7,059 nucleotides of DNA from RUG754 sp964345365 (GCA_964345365.1 CAYFQR010000046.1:1-7059), one strand, 5' to 3'; counted from the stretch's first letter, positions 1 to 6,882 are shown. Numbers and translations: made by a program. The notes: generated by a model from the letters alone, not told the origin.

Positions 1-1
1 C

Positions 2-3000
2 GTGATTATAATATCACCGGTTTCAGCCGCCATAAAGCACCTGCCACCTCAAAGCTCTACCGAGAAGCATGAGCTTAGGCTTTCGGTTGGCGAGGAGACC
101 GACTTCTCGCTTATTGCCGAGAAACTTACAATGCTCGGTTATGAGAGATACGGTATCGTAGAGGGCAGGGGACAGTTCAGTATAAGGGGAGGCATAATCG
201 ACGTATTTACTCCCGACTCTGAAAACCCGTATAGAATTGAATTTTTTGGCAATGAAGTTGATTCAATAAGGAAATTTGAGCCTCTGAGCCAGCGTTCCGT
301 TAAGAATATCAGTTCTGTCAGCATCTATCCGGCAAATGAGATAGTCGGAAGCGAGAGCTTCTATCTAAAGGGAATCGAAAACATCAAAACGGAATATACG
401 AAATATGCTGACTCACTTAAAAAAAAGTCGGAGAAGCTTCTTAAGGAAACGGGCGGAAAAGATGAGGACGGCACGGCGGAGCTTTTAGAGATTGCAGCCG
501 AGAATGTAATTAAGACGAGAGACGAGTTTGCCGAAAGGGTACTCAGCTTCGGCAATATGACGATAGGAGACATCCATTTAGGCTATTTTTATGACAGCAC
601 TGAATATCTTTGGGATTATATAAAAGACGGAGGGATAATAATCGACGACCCCGACAGGATTTATGAACTGTTGGAGCTTAAAGACAGTGAAGCGGAAGCC
701 GATTTTGAAACGATGCTTTCGAGAGGACAGGTCGTACCGAGAGATATCGAGATGATAAGCGGCACGAAGGACTTCATGAAGGTTTTTTCGTCTGCGAATT
801 CCGTCAAAGACATAGCTATATTCACACCGATTCCGAAAAAGATAAGGGGTGTGGACGGTTTAGATAAAATATATAATGTCAACTCTCGGCAACCGCTCAG
901 CTTTAACGGCAAAATGAACGTTTTTGAGGCGGAGCTTAAAGCCTACCTCAAAAAAGGCTATGAAGTAAATCTTTTGCTCTGCAGCAGGGAAAAGCTTGAC
1001 AATATGAGGGAGTTTGTCGAAAGAAGCGATGAGCTTTTGCCGCATTTGGAAAAGATTAACTTTCGGATAGGGAATCTTACCCAAGGCATCGACTATCCTG
1101 ATGAAAAGAGAGTATGGATATCCGAAAACGATATTTTTGCAAGGAAAAAAACTTCCAAGAGGAGAAGGTACGGAGATAAGGGGAAAAGCCTCGTATCTTT
1201 TTCGGATCTTCATGAGGGTGACTATGTCGTTCATGAGTATCACGGCATAGGGCGTTTCGAGGGCATCAACCAGCTCTCAATCGAGGGAAAAATCCGCGAC
1301 TATATCAAGATTAAATATGCCGGGCAGGATATGCTCTATGTTCCTGTCGAGCAGATGGATATAGTCAGAAAGTATATAGGCGGCGATGACAGCGTCCCTA
1401 AGATAAATAAACTGTCGGGCGGCGAATGGAAGCTGACCAAGTCAAAGGCGAAAGCCGCCATAAATGAAATGGCCGGCGAGCTCATAGAGCTATATGCGAA
1501 GAGGGCGTCTTCGAGCGGCTATCCTTTCGGGAAGGATACCGTTTGGCAAAAGGAGTTCGAGGATTCTTTTCCGTTTACCGAAACGGACGACCAGCTGAGA
1601 GCGGCTGAAGAAATCAAAGCGGACATGGAAAGGCCTCTCGTTATGGACAGGCTCCTTTTAGGAGACGTCGGCTTCGGGAAAACCGAGGTTGCCGCACGTG
1701 CAATTTTCAAATGCCTTGCGGACGGAAAACAGGCTGCCATGCTGGTGCCTACGACAATATTGGCAAACCAGCACTATTATACCTTAAAAGAAAGATTCGA
1801 AAGCTTCCCTGTTAAAGTGGACGTTCTTTCGCGTTTCAAGACAAAAAAACAACAGGATAAGATAATCGAAAATCTCGCTATAGGGAGCGTTGACTTTGTC
1901 GTGGGGACGCACAGACTTCTCTCCAAGGATGTCAAGTTCAAGGACTTGGGACTCTTAGTCGTTGATGAGGAGCAGCGCTTCGGAGTGGATGACAAGGAGA
2001 CAATCAAAAAATACAGGGCGAATGTTGATGTCCTCACACTATCTGCCACACCTATACCGAGAACCCTCAACATGTCGCTTACAGGCATAAAGGATATGAG
2101 TATAATCGAGGAACCGCCCGAGGAGAGATACCCCGTTCAAACTTATGTACTCGAACAGGATGATGAACTTATAAGAGATGTCATAGAGAGGGAAATCGGC
2201 AGAGGCGGACAGGTTTTCGTCATATACAACAGGGTTGCGGGAATATCTCAAATCGCAGCAAAATTAGAAAATATGATGCCGGATGTGAGATTCGCGGTAG
2301 GTCACGGACAGATGAGTGAACGTCAGCTTGAAAATGTTATGCTCGATTTCATAAACGGCGAAACGGATGTTCTGATAGCTACTACGATAGTTGAATCCGG
2401 TCTTGACATACCGAATGCGAATACGATGATAATTCTGGATTCCGACAGATACGGACTTTCGCAGCTATATCAGCTGAGGGGGCGCGTGGGAAGGTCGAAC
2501 AGGCTTTCGTACTGCTATCTCATGTATAAGAGGGATAAGGTTCTTTCCGAAACCGCGGAAAAAAGGCTCAAAGCAATCAGGGAGTTCACCGAGTTCGGTG
2601 CCGGCTTCAAGGTGGCTATGAAAGACCTCGAAATTAGAGGAGCGGGAAACATGCTCGGGACGGCACAGTCGGGGCATATGATGAACATAGGTTACGACCT
2701 CTACTGTAAAATGGTCGATAATGCGATTCGCAACCTTAAAGGCGAAACCGTAAGCGAGGATAGGGAAGAGACCAAGATAGAAATCAATGTTTCCGCATAT
2801 ATTCCGAGCAGTTACATTTCGGATGAAGCTCAGAAGCTGGATATGTACAGGAGAATATCAGCCGTAAAGTCCGCTGAGGATGAGGCGGAGATAATCGATG
2901 AGCTTATAGACAGGTTCGGAGATGTGCCTAAGGAAACAATGAACCTCCTCAAAGTCGCATACATCAGATATTTGGCGGAGGAATTAGGGGTGAGCAGGAT

Positions 3001-3268
3001 TCACAGGCTCAAAGCCGATATCGGGCCGGCGGTGCTTAATTCGAAAAAAAATAAAACACCGGAGGCTTCCTATTATATACTGAATTTCTTCGACAAACAC
3101 AGTATTACGCCTAAGGGTGTGCTCGGACTTTATGACAAATTGGGACAAAATATCCATCTGCATAACGGTATCAAGCCGTATTTAAGACTTAAGACAACAG
3201 ACCTCGCCATGCTTACAGATATCATAGGCATGCTCGAAATACTCTATGAAAACAGGGATGACATTTAA
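2..3268 (+). CDS. mfd: Transcription-repair coupling factor Mfd, 5' end missing
   Basis: Mfd is an ATP-driven DNA translocase that pushes stalled RNA polymerase off DNA and recruits UvrA for strand-specific excision repair. The 1088 visible codons (numbered from base 2) cover nearly all of it. A UvrB-like region holds FSIRGGIIDVF near 59-69. A CarD-like RNA-polymerase-interacting domain follows at about 402-460 (YVVHEYHGIGRFEG). The RecG-like motor has Walker A GDVGFGKTE at 554-562, a DEEQ box at 655-658, SATPIPRT at 681-688, ATTIVESGLDIP at 793-804 and QLRGRVGR at 824-831. The translocation segment AMKDLEIRGAGN lies at 872-883, and the C-terminal TRCF domain (AYIPSSYISDEAQKLDMYRR) at about 932-951. 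No frameshift or lost motif is seen. The GTG at base 2 is internal; compared with the roughly 1150-1180 residues usual in the family, about 100-130 N-terminal residues lie upstream of the window. The deaminase gene follows after 17 bases, suggesting co-transcription. Confidence 0.97.
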   Translation: MIIISPVSAAIKHLPPQSSTEKHELRLSVGEETDFSLIAEKLTMLGYERYGIVEGRGQFSIRGGIIDVFTPDSENPYRIEFFGNEVDSIRKFEPLSQRSVKNISSVSIYPANEIVGSESFYLKGIENIKTEYTKYADSLKKKSEKLLKETGGKDEDGTAELLEIAAENVIKTRDEFAERVLSFGNMTIGDIHLGYFYDSTEYLWDYIKDGGIIIDDPDRIYELLELKDSEAEADFETMLSRGQVVPRDIEMISGTKDFMKVFSSANSVKDIAIFTPIPKKIRGVDGLDKIYNVNSRQPLSFNGKMNVFEAELKAYLKKGYEVNLLLCSREKLDNMREFVERSDELLPHLEKINFRIGNLTQGIDYPDEKRVWISENDIFARKKTSKRRRYGDKGKSLVSFSDLHEGDYVVHEYHGIGRFEGINQLSIEGKIRDYIKIKYAGQDMLYVPVEQMDIVRKYIGGDDSVPKINKLSGGEWKLTKSKAKAAINEMAGELIELYAKRASSSGYPFGKDTVWQKEFEDSFPFTETDDQLRAAEEIKADMERPLVMDRLLLGDVGFGKTEVAARAIFKCLADGKQAAMLVPTTILANQHYYTLKERFESFPVKVDVLSRFKTKKQQDKIIENLAIGSVDFVVGTHRLLSKDVKFKDLGLLVVDEEQRFGVDDKETIKKYRANVDVLTLSATPIPRTLNMSLTGIKDMSIIEEPPEERYPVQTYVLEQDDELIRDVIEREIGRGGQVFVIYNRVAGISQIAAKLENMMPDVRFAVGHGQMSERQLENVMLDFINGETDVLIATTIVESGLDIPNANTMIILDSDRYGLSQLYQLRGRVGRSNRLSYCYLMYKRDKVLSETAEKRLKAIREFTEFGAGFKVAMKDLEIRGAGNMLGTAQSGHMMNIGYDLYCKMVDNAIRNLKGETVSEDREETKIEINVSAYIPSSYISDEAQKLDMYRRISAVKSAEDEAEIIDELIDRFGDVPKETMNLLKVAYIRYLAEELGVSRIHRLKADIGPAVLNSKKNKTPEASYYILNFFDKHSITPKGVLGLYDKLGQNIHLHNGIKPYLRLKTTDLAMLTDIIGMLEILYENRDDI

Positions 3269-3273
3269 ATTTC

Positions 3274-3279
3274 GGAGGA
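3274..3279 (+). promoter_or_regulatory. Ribosome binding site of the deaminase gene
   Basis: GGAGGA ends six bases before the ATG at 3286, a near-perfect Shine-Dalgarno site at optimal spacing. It fixes the start of the amidohydrolase and sits in the short gap after the mfd stop codon. No promoter or terminator is visible in that gap, which supports read-through from mfd. Confidence 0.85.
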
Positions 3280-3285
3280 CAGGCT

Positions 3286-4575
3286 ATGCTTTTTAAGAAA
3301 ATAAAAATAATAAATGAGGATTTTGAAGTAAAAGACAATATGTATGTTGCAATCGAAGGCGACCGCATAAGCTTCATCGGGGATTCTTTGCCGGAGGGTG
3401 ACTTCGGAGAAACTGTAGATGGCAACGGTAAATTACTGATGCCGGCTTTCTATAACGCTCATGGGCACTCACCGATGTCGCTTTTACGCGGCTATGCGGA
3501 GAATATGAACTTAAATGACTGGCTCTTTAAGAAGATTTTTCCGTTTGAGGATCAGCTTGATTCTAATGCGGTATATTACGGTACGCTTCTTTCGATAGCG
3601 GAGAGCCTTAAGTACGGCATAGTTTCGACTTCGGATATGTACTATTTTATGGACGATATGGCGGCTGCGTATATAGCCGCAGGCTCGAAAGGGAATCTCT
3701 CTCGAGGCATTTCATTCTTTGACGACAGTGACCCTTGGGAGTCGCCTCGTCTTATAGAGATGAGAGACAGTTTTGAGAAATATCATGGAACGGAGTCGGG
3801 GCGTATTAAAATGGACGTATGCATTCATGCCGAGTACACTTCAACTCCCGAAGCGGTTAAGGCGGTAGTGGAATACGGTAAGGAGGTCGGGGCAATCATG
3901 CATGTTCATGTGTCGGAATCCCTGTCGGAACACGAAGAATGCAAAGCAAGACGAAACGGATTGACCCCCGTAAAATATTTCGACAGCCTCGGCATGTTTG
4001 ACATGCCGACTTTGGCGGCGCACTGCATTTGGGTAGATGACGAGGATATTGCCATATTAAAAGCGAAGAATGTAAATGTGGCTTCAAACACACTCTCCAA
4101 TATGAAGCTTGCTTCTGGCGTATGCAATGTGCCGAAGCTTCTCGATAAGGGAATCAATGTGGCTATCGGCACCGATTCTGTCAGCTCGAACAACTCGCTC
4201 GATTTTTTTGAGGAAATGAAGTGTTTCGCGGTAGCTTCAAAGATGTACTACAATGACCCGACGGCTGTCACGCCTAAACAGTGTCTTTATGCGGCGACGA
4301 GGGCGGGTGCTTTGGCACAGGGGAGACATGATGCAGGGCTTATGAAGGAAGGCTTCAAGGCTGACCTCATGATGATTGACGTGAACGTGCCTAATATGGT
4401 TCCGGTTCACGATATGCTTAACAATTTAGTGTATTCCGCTTCGAGTCGGGATATAAAGATGACCATGTGCAACGGAAGGGTTCTCTATCGGGACGGTGAA
4501 TACATGACTATCGACGTGGAGAAGATTATGTGCGAGGCTGCAAAGGCAACCGAAAGCGTGCTTGGCAGGCTGTAG
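3286..4575 (+). CDS. mtaD: Amidohydrolase, probable S-adenosylhomocysteine / 5'-methylthioadenosine deaminase
   Basis: This is a 429-residue metal-dependent amidohydrolase of the TrzA/MtaD group, probably cytoplasmic, expected to deaminate the adenine of S-adenosylhomocysteine or methylthioadenosine. Visible metal and catalytic positions are H59 and H61 (NAHGHSPMSLLRGY), H208 and E211 (HVHVSES), H246 (AAHCIW) and D297 (GTDSVSSNNS). From memory of the Thermotoga maritima enzyme TM0936, these align with its H55, H57, H200, E203, H228 and D279. W79, E88, R140 and R155 align with its substrate-pocket residues W75, E84, R136 and R148, which favours an SAH/MTA-type substrate over guanine or a triazine. 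The C-terminal beta-sandwich segment NGRVLYRDGEYMTID (396-410) is typical. One difference is HGH instead of the more usual HTH at the first ligand pair. The family has many side activities, so the exact substrate is inferred. The start is set by GGAGGA six bases upstream. Confidence 0.88.
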   Translation: MLFKKIKIINEDFEVKDNMYVAIEGDRISFIGDSLPEGDFGETVDGNGKLLMPAFYNAHGHSPMSLLRGYAENMNLNDWLFKKIFPFEDQLDSNAVYYGTLLSIAESLKYGIVSTSDMYYFMDDMAAAYIAAGSKGNLSRGISFFDDSDPWESPRLIEMRDSFEKYHGTESGRIKMDVCIHAEYTSTPEAVKAVVEYGKEVGAIMHVHVSESLSEHEECKARRNGLTPVKYFDSLGMFDMPTLAAHCIWVDDEDIAILKAKNVNVASNTLSNMKLASGVCNVPKLLDKGINVAIGTDSVSSNNSLDFFEEMKCFAVASKMYYNDPTAVTPKQCLYAATRAGALAQGRHDAGLMKEGFKADLMMIDVNVPNMVPVHDMLNNLVYSASSRDIKMTMCNGRVLYRDGEYMTIDVEKIMCEAAKATESVLGRL

Positions 4576-4603
4576 ATGAACTTGATTGACAAGCTGTAAA
4601 GGA

Positions 4604-4660
4604 ATGGGATTTTTTGCAGTAAAGATATCAAAGGAAATCGCAGTGCGGATTGCGGCATAA
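4604..4660 (+). CDS. Possible 18-codon leader ORF before the flippase gene
   Basis: ATG at 4604 opens an 18-codon frame reading MGFFAVKISKEIAVRIAA, ending in TAA at 4658. It lies in the 146-base gap between the deaminase and flippase genes. The purines AAAGG at 4598-4602 are nearly adjacent to the ATG, too close for an efficient ribosome binding site. The last codons overlap the first copy of a 13-base repeat (4646-4658) whose TGCGGCA core can pair with TGCCGCA at 4695-4701. A leader-peptide role is speculative and the ORF may be chance. Confidence 0.2.
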   Translation: MGFFAVKISKEIAVRIAA

Positions 4661-4690
4661 AAATTTTAGCACGAGGACGGATTGCGGCAT
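4646..4690 (+). repeat. Two direct copies of a 13-base sequence, 32 bases apart
   Basis: CGGATTGCGGCAT occurs exactly at 4646-4658 and again at 4678-4690. Both copies are upstream of the flippase start and contain TGCGGCA, the complement of TGCCGCA at 4695-4701. Either copy could therefore form the left arm of a hairpin. No protein-coding reason for the duplication is apparent. Confidence 0.7.
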
Positions 4691-4701
4691 GAATTGCCGC
4701 A
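4683..4701 (+). promoter_or_regulatory. Seven-base-pair hairpin in the flippase leader
   Basis: TGCGGCA (4683-4689) and TGCCGCA (4695-4701) are perfect inverted arms around a five-base loop, 10 bases before the putative ribosome binding site of the flippase gene. No T-run follows, so it is not an intrinsic terminator. It could hide or expose the ribosome binding site, or the alternative ATG at 4689. This is inferred from sequence only. Confidence 0.45.
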
Positions 4702-4711
4702 TGGAAAATTC

Positions 4712-4718
4712 GGTGAGG
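4712..4718 (+). promoter_or_regulatory. Ribosome binding site that decides the flippase start
   Basis: GGTGAGG lies just upstream of ATG 4722; its GGTGA part matches the 3' half of AGGAGGTGA and ends five bases before the start. The TTG at 4650 has no such site. The in-frame ATG at 4689 has a GAGGA at 4673-4677 but at 11 bases, so 4722 is preferred with 4689 as the fallback. Confidence 0.6.
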
Positions 4719-4721
4719 ATT

Positions 4722-6362
4722 ATGACTGAAAAGAAAACAAATACATTTCTAAAGGGTGCGGTGATTCTCGGAGTGGCAGGGCTTCTTGTCAAAGTTATGG
4801 GAATGTTCTTCAGAATTCCGCTCACGAACTGGGTCGGTGCGACGGGGATGTCGTACTACAGCTCGGTTTACCCTATTTATACCTTTTTTTTGCTCTTGAG
4901 TACGGCGGGCATACCGGTTGCGATATCGAGAATGATATCGGAGAGATCTGCCGTCAGGAATTACGGCGGCGCGCACAGGGTATTTGAAATATCCGTGTGG
5001 CTGATGGGAGCGATAGGGTTGTTTTCGTTTTTTGTTGTTCATCTTGGTGCGGGTTTCATCGAGAATGCCGTCCTCAAAAATCCGGGGACAAGGTATGCCC
5101 TTCAGGCTATTGCACCGTCGCTTTTTATAGTGCCTGTCATGGCATCGTACAGGGGATATTTTCAGGGCAGACAAAACATGAACCCGACCGCCATTTCGCA
5201 GATAATTGAGCAATTATTCAGAGTAGGGGTGGGGCTTGCGCTCGGATACACCTTGATTAAGTCGGGCTTCGATAAGTTTGCCGCAGGTGCCATATTCGGC
5301 TCGACTGCCGGTGCCGGAATGGGGCTTCTCGTTGCAGTTGCGATATATCTGTTAAGCCGCGATATCATATTCAGACAGATTAACAGAAATAAATCCCATT
5401 ATGTAAAAGAGTCTTGGCAAAAAATAGTAAAAGAGATACTTATTATATCTATCCCTATCACAATCGGGGCATGCATATATCCCTTGATAAGCGCCGTCGA
5501 TTCCGTGCTCGTTATGAGAAGGCTTCAGGCGGTAGGTTTCACGCTTGCGGAATCGAGAGTTCTCTTCGGTCAGCTCGGCGGATACTGCGCTTCGCTTGTC
5601 GGCATGCCGCAGGTGCTGATTCAGGCGATAGTCATGAGCTTGGTTCCGGCCATAGCGGCGTCATATAGCCTCAGGGATGATGCTGCGGTAAAAGATAATA
5701 TGCGATTCGCTATGAGAGCAACGATGATAATCGGCTTTCCTACCGCAATAGGCATGATTTCTCTCGCTTATCCGATTCTTTTGCTTCTCTATCCTATGCA
5801 GGCGGCTGAAGTAAAGGATACCGCGGTTGTGTTCGCGATTATGTCTGTCAGCATAATTTTCATGAGCCCGCTTGTCACCCTCACGGGAGCACTTCAGGGA
5901 ATTGACAAGCAGATGCTGCCGGTCAAAAATCTGGCAATAGGTTTGGTGTTCAAAGTAATACTCACCTACATGCTCGTCGGTATTCCCGCTCTCAATGTAA
6001 ACGGAGCGTCGATAGGTACAATCGTCTGCTATCTTGTGGCGACCGCACTCAATATAAGGGATGTGAAACGTGTGCAGGGTGTGACTTTCGATATAGGACT
6101 GACTTATATAAGACCGCTTATCGCTTCGCTTGTTACGGGCGTTTCCGCACTTATTGTATATAAGCTGTTGTTTGCGATATTAAAGAGCAATGCGATAAGC
6201 TGCTTGCTTGCAATAGCTGTCGCAGCCTGCATATATGCGGTAATGATTCTTGTTCTCCGGGCTATAGAGCCGGAAGAACTGAGGCGTCTGCCGAAAGGTG
6301 ACAGACTTTTGGCCTTGGCTGAGAGGATTATGAAGTCTCTTGCTAATATACGAAAAGGTTAA
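4722..6362 (+). CDS. SpoVB/YabM-type polysaccharide flippase (MATE/MVF superfamily)
   Basis: The 546-residue product is an integral inner-membrane protein of the MOP exporter superfamily, expected to flip an undecaprenyl-linked envelope precursor across the membrane. About 14 hydrophobic segments can be seen, near residues 9-29, 46-68, 88-109, 124-145, 160-180, 186-211, 239-262, 283-305, 330-352, 367-388, 401-421, 424-443, 461-482 and 490-513. Family-typical stretches are RIPLTNWVGATGMSYY (31-46), AGIPVAISRMISE (62-74), RGYFQGRQNMNPTAISQ (144-160) and LTGALQGIDKQMLP (387-400). The tail after 514 is charged and cytoplasmic. The position after mfd and before rqcP matches Bacillus yabM, so a YabM-like assignment fits better than the separate spoVB or murJ loci. 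The cargo (peptidoglycan lipid II, teichoic acid or capsule unit) cannot be decided from sequence. The start at 4722 gives the usual short cytoplasmic N-terminus; longer starts at 4689 or 4650 are possible. Confidence 0.9.
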   Translation: MTEKKTNTFLKGAVILGVAGLLVKVMGMFFRIPLTNWVGATGMSYYSSVYPIYTFFLLLSTAGIPVAISRMISERSAVRNYGGAHRVFEISVWLMGAIGLFSFFVVHLGAGFIENAVLKNPGTRYALQAIAPSLFIVPVMASYRGYFQGRQNMNPTAISQIIEQLFRVGVGLALGYTLIKSGFDKFAAGAIFGSTAGAGMGLLVAVAIYLLSRDIIFRQINRNKSHYVKESWQKIVKEILIISIPITIGACIYPLISAVDSVLVMRRLQAVGFTLAESRVLFGQLGGYCASLVGMPQVLIQAIVMSLVPAIAASYSLRDDAAVKDNMRFAMRATMIIGFPTAIGMISLAYPILLLLYPMQAAEVKDTAVVFAIMSVSIIFMSPLVTLTGALQGIDKQMLPVKNLAIGLVFKVILTYMLVGIPALNVNGASIGTIVCYLVATALNIRDVKRVQGVTFDIGLTYIRPLIASLVTGVSALIVYKLLFAILKSNAISCLLAIAVAACIYAVMILVLRAIEPEELRRLPKGDRLLALAERIMKSLANIRKG

Positions 6363-6385
6363 ATCTCGTTGAGGCGGCTGACGAT

Positions 6386-6478
6386 ATGAAATATCCCGAA
6401 TTGAGAGGGGAACAGGACGCTCGGATTGATTTCTGTAGGCGACGTAGAGTACTATGTACCTGTGGAATGAATACTTAA
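6386..6478 (+). CDS. Doubtful 30-codon ORF in the gap before rqcP
   Basis: ATG at 6386 opens a 30-codon frame beginning MKYPELRGEQDARIDF and ending at TAA 6476. GAGG at 6371-6374 is 11 bases upstream, a weak ribosome binding site. The second half (CRRRRVLCTC) looks unlike real protein, whereas the frame one base behind reads LISVGDVEYYVPVE to a stop at 6468, which looks more protein-like. It could be a frameshifted remnant of a small gene or chance. I recognise no family. Confidence 0.15.
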   Translation: MKYPELRGEQDARIDFCRRRRVLCTCGMNT

Positions 6479-6484
6479 AGCTTA

Positions 6485-6516
6485 TTCTCATTGACAAAAT
6501 GCGGTTAAAATGAGAA
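6485..6516 (+). promoter_or_regulatory. Inverted repeat overlapping a promoter, possible operator
   Basis: TTCTCATT (6485-6492) and AATGAGAA (6509-6516) are perfect eight-base inverted arms separated by 16 bases. The left arm runs into the candidate -35 and the right arm into the candidate -10 of the promoter before rqcP. This is the geometry expected for a repressor operator, but the repressor is unknown and the loop is too long for a strong RNA hairpin. Confidence 0.4.
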
Positions 6517-6519
6517 AAT
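6491..6519 (+). promoter_or_regulatory. Candidate sigma-A promoter for rqcP
   Basis: TTGACA at 6491-6496 is a perfect -35 hexamer. After a 17-base spacer comes GAAAAT at 6514-6519, four of six matches to TATAAT, preceded by the extended -10 dinucleotide TG at 6511-6512. The weak first base of the -10 is the main doubt. It would give a leader of about 75 bases including the inverted repeat at 6557-6584. Confidence 0.4.
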
Positions 6520-6556
6520 ATGATTGATAATACGGGTAATACATGCCCATATTATA

Positions 6557-6584
6557 TTTAACCTTATGCTCATTATAGGTTAAA
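6557..6584 (+). promoter_or_regulatory. Inverted repeat in the rqcP leader
   Basis: TTTAACCT (6557-6564) and AGGTTAAA (6577-6584) are perfect eight-base arms around a 12-base loop, directly abutting the rqcP ribosome binding site. It could be a leader hairpin modulating translation or a protein-binding palindrome. The right-arm motif GGTTAAA also occurs at 6503-6509. Confidence 0.45.
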
Positions 6585-6590
6585 GAAAGG
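6584..6590 (+). promoter_or_regulatory. Ribosome binding site of rqcP
   Basis: AGAAAGG ends 10 bases before ATG 6601, a moderate Shine-Dalgarno match at slightly long spacing. Its first base is the last base of the right arm of the adjacent inverted repeat, so folding could influence access to it. Confidence 0.55.
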
Positions 6591-6600
6591 CTGATTTATT

Positions 6601-6843
6601 ATGAGAGTCGACAAATTTCTCAAAAACTCCAGATTGATAAAACGGCGTACCGTTGCGAAGGAGGCCTGTGATCAGGGGCGTGTCTTCATAAACGGTAAGC
6701 TCGCCAAAGCCGGTTCAGAGCTTTCTGTCGGTGATACCCTCAGAATCGAATTCGGCTCGGGCAGTTTAGAGGTCAGAGTGAGAGAACTTTTAGAAACTTG
6801 TAAAAAAGATGCCGCAACTCAAATGTATGAAATAATTCAGTAA
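6601..6843 (+). CDS. rqcP: RqcP (YabO), S4-domain ribosome quality control factor
   Basis: This 80-residue cytoplasmic protein is an S4 RNA-binding domain of the RqcP/YabO/Hsp15-like family. In Bacillus, RqcP binds obstructed 50S subunits and works with RqcH to add C-terminal alanine tails to stalled nascent chains. Diagnostic stretches are MRVDKFLKNSRLIKRRTVAKEA at the N-terminus, with R2 and R16 at positions I recall as important for rRNA/tRNA contact. Next come DQGRVFINGKLAKAGSELSVGDTLRIEFG (24-52) and the C-terminal MYEIIQ. It aligns nearly end to end with B. subtilis YabO (86 residues), lacking only the last few. The start is unambiguous, since the conserved MR-DKFLK begins at the ATG. 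It appears to be a single-gene unit, with a promoter candidate at 6491-6519 and a terminator overlapping its stop. Bacillus carries yabP, yabQ and divIC next; none of these appears before the window ends. Confidence 0.94.
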   Translation: MRVDKFLKNSRLIKRRTVAKEACDQGRVFINGKLAKAGSELSVGDTLRIEFGSGSLEVRVRELLETCKKDAATQMYEIIQ

Positions 6844-6866
6844 AAAAGCCCCTCGGGGCTTTTTTA
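6841..6866 (+). terminator. Strong intrinsic terminator after rqcP, bidirectional in form
   Basis: A run of A at 6842-6847, GCCCC at 6848-6852, TC, GGGGC at 6855-6859 and six T at 6860-6865 form a near-perfect palindrome with a GC-rich stem and a T tract. The left arm includes the rqcP stop codon. The A run makes it equally effective in form for minus-strand transcription, so it may also end a convergent gene beyond the window. Confidence 0.93.
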
Positions 6867-6870
6867 CGTT

Positions 6871-6882
6871 GCAGAATTCTGC
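6871..6882 (+). repeat. Perfect 12-base palindrome at the array boundary
   Basis: GCAGAATTCTGC reads the same on both strands. Only its right three quarters belong to the 46-base repeat; the GCA on the left is unique to the first copy, since later copies have ATT there. It marks the start of the tandem array. Confidence 0.6.

Noticed and set aside
2..4. GTG at base 2 as the start codon of mfd
   Set aside because: The frame begins inside the UvrB-like N-terminal region of Mfd; the true start lies upstream of the window.
860..1243. 127-codon minus-strand ORF inside mfd, and other antisense frames in the window
   Set aside because: They lie wholly opposite or out of frame with well-conserved genes and show no family motifs; they are reading-frame shadows.
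4576..4599. Seven-codon ORF MNLIDKL directly after the deaminase stop
   Set aside because: It is too short, has no ribosome binding site of its own and no recognisable pattern.
4586..4614. TTGACA at 4586-4591 as a promoter for the flippase gene
   Set aside because: At 16 to 18 bases downstream there is only a T-rich stretch with at most three of six matches to a -10 element, and no extended -10.
4650..4652. TTG at 4650 as the flippase start
   Set aside because: There is no Shine-Dalgarno site before it, and the extra 24 residues are hydrophilic and unlike the family N-terminus.
6519..6524. TATGAT as the -10 element for the TTGACA at 6491
   Set aside because: The spacer would be 22 bases, too long for a sigma-A promoter; GAAAAT at 17 bases with an extended TG fits better.
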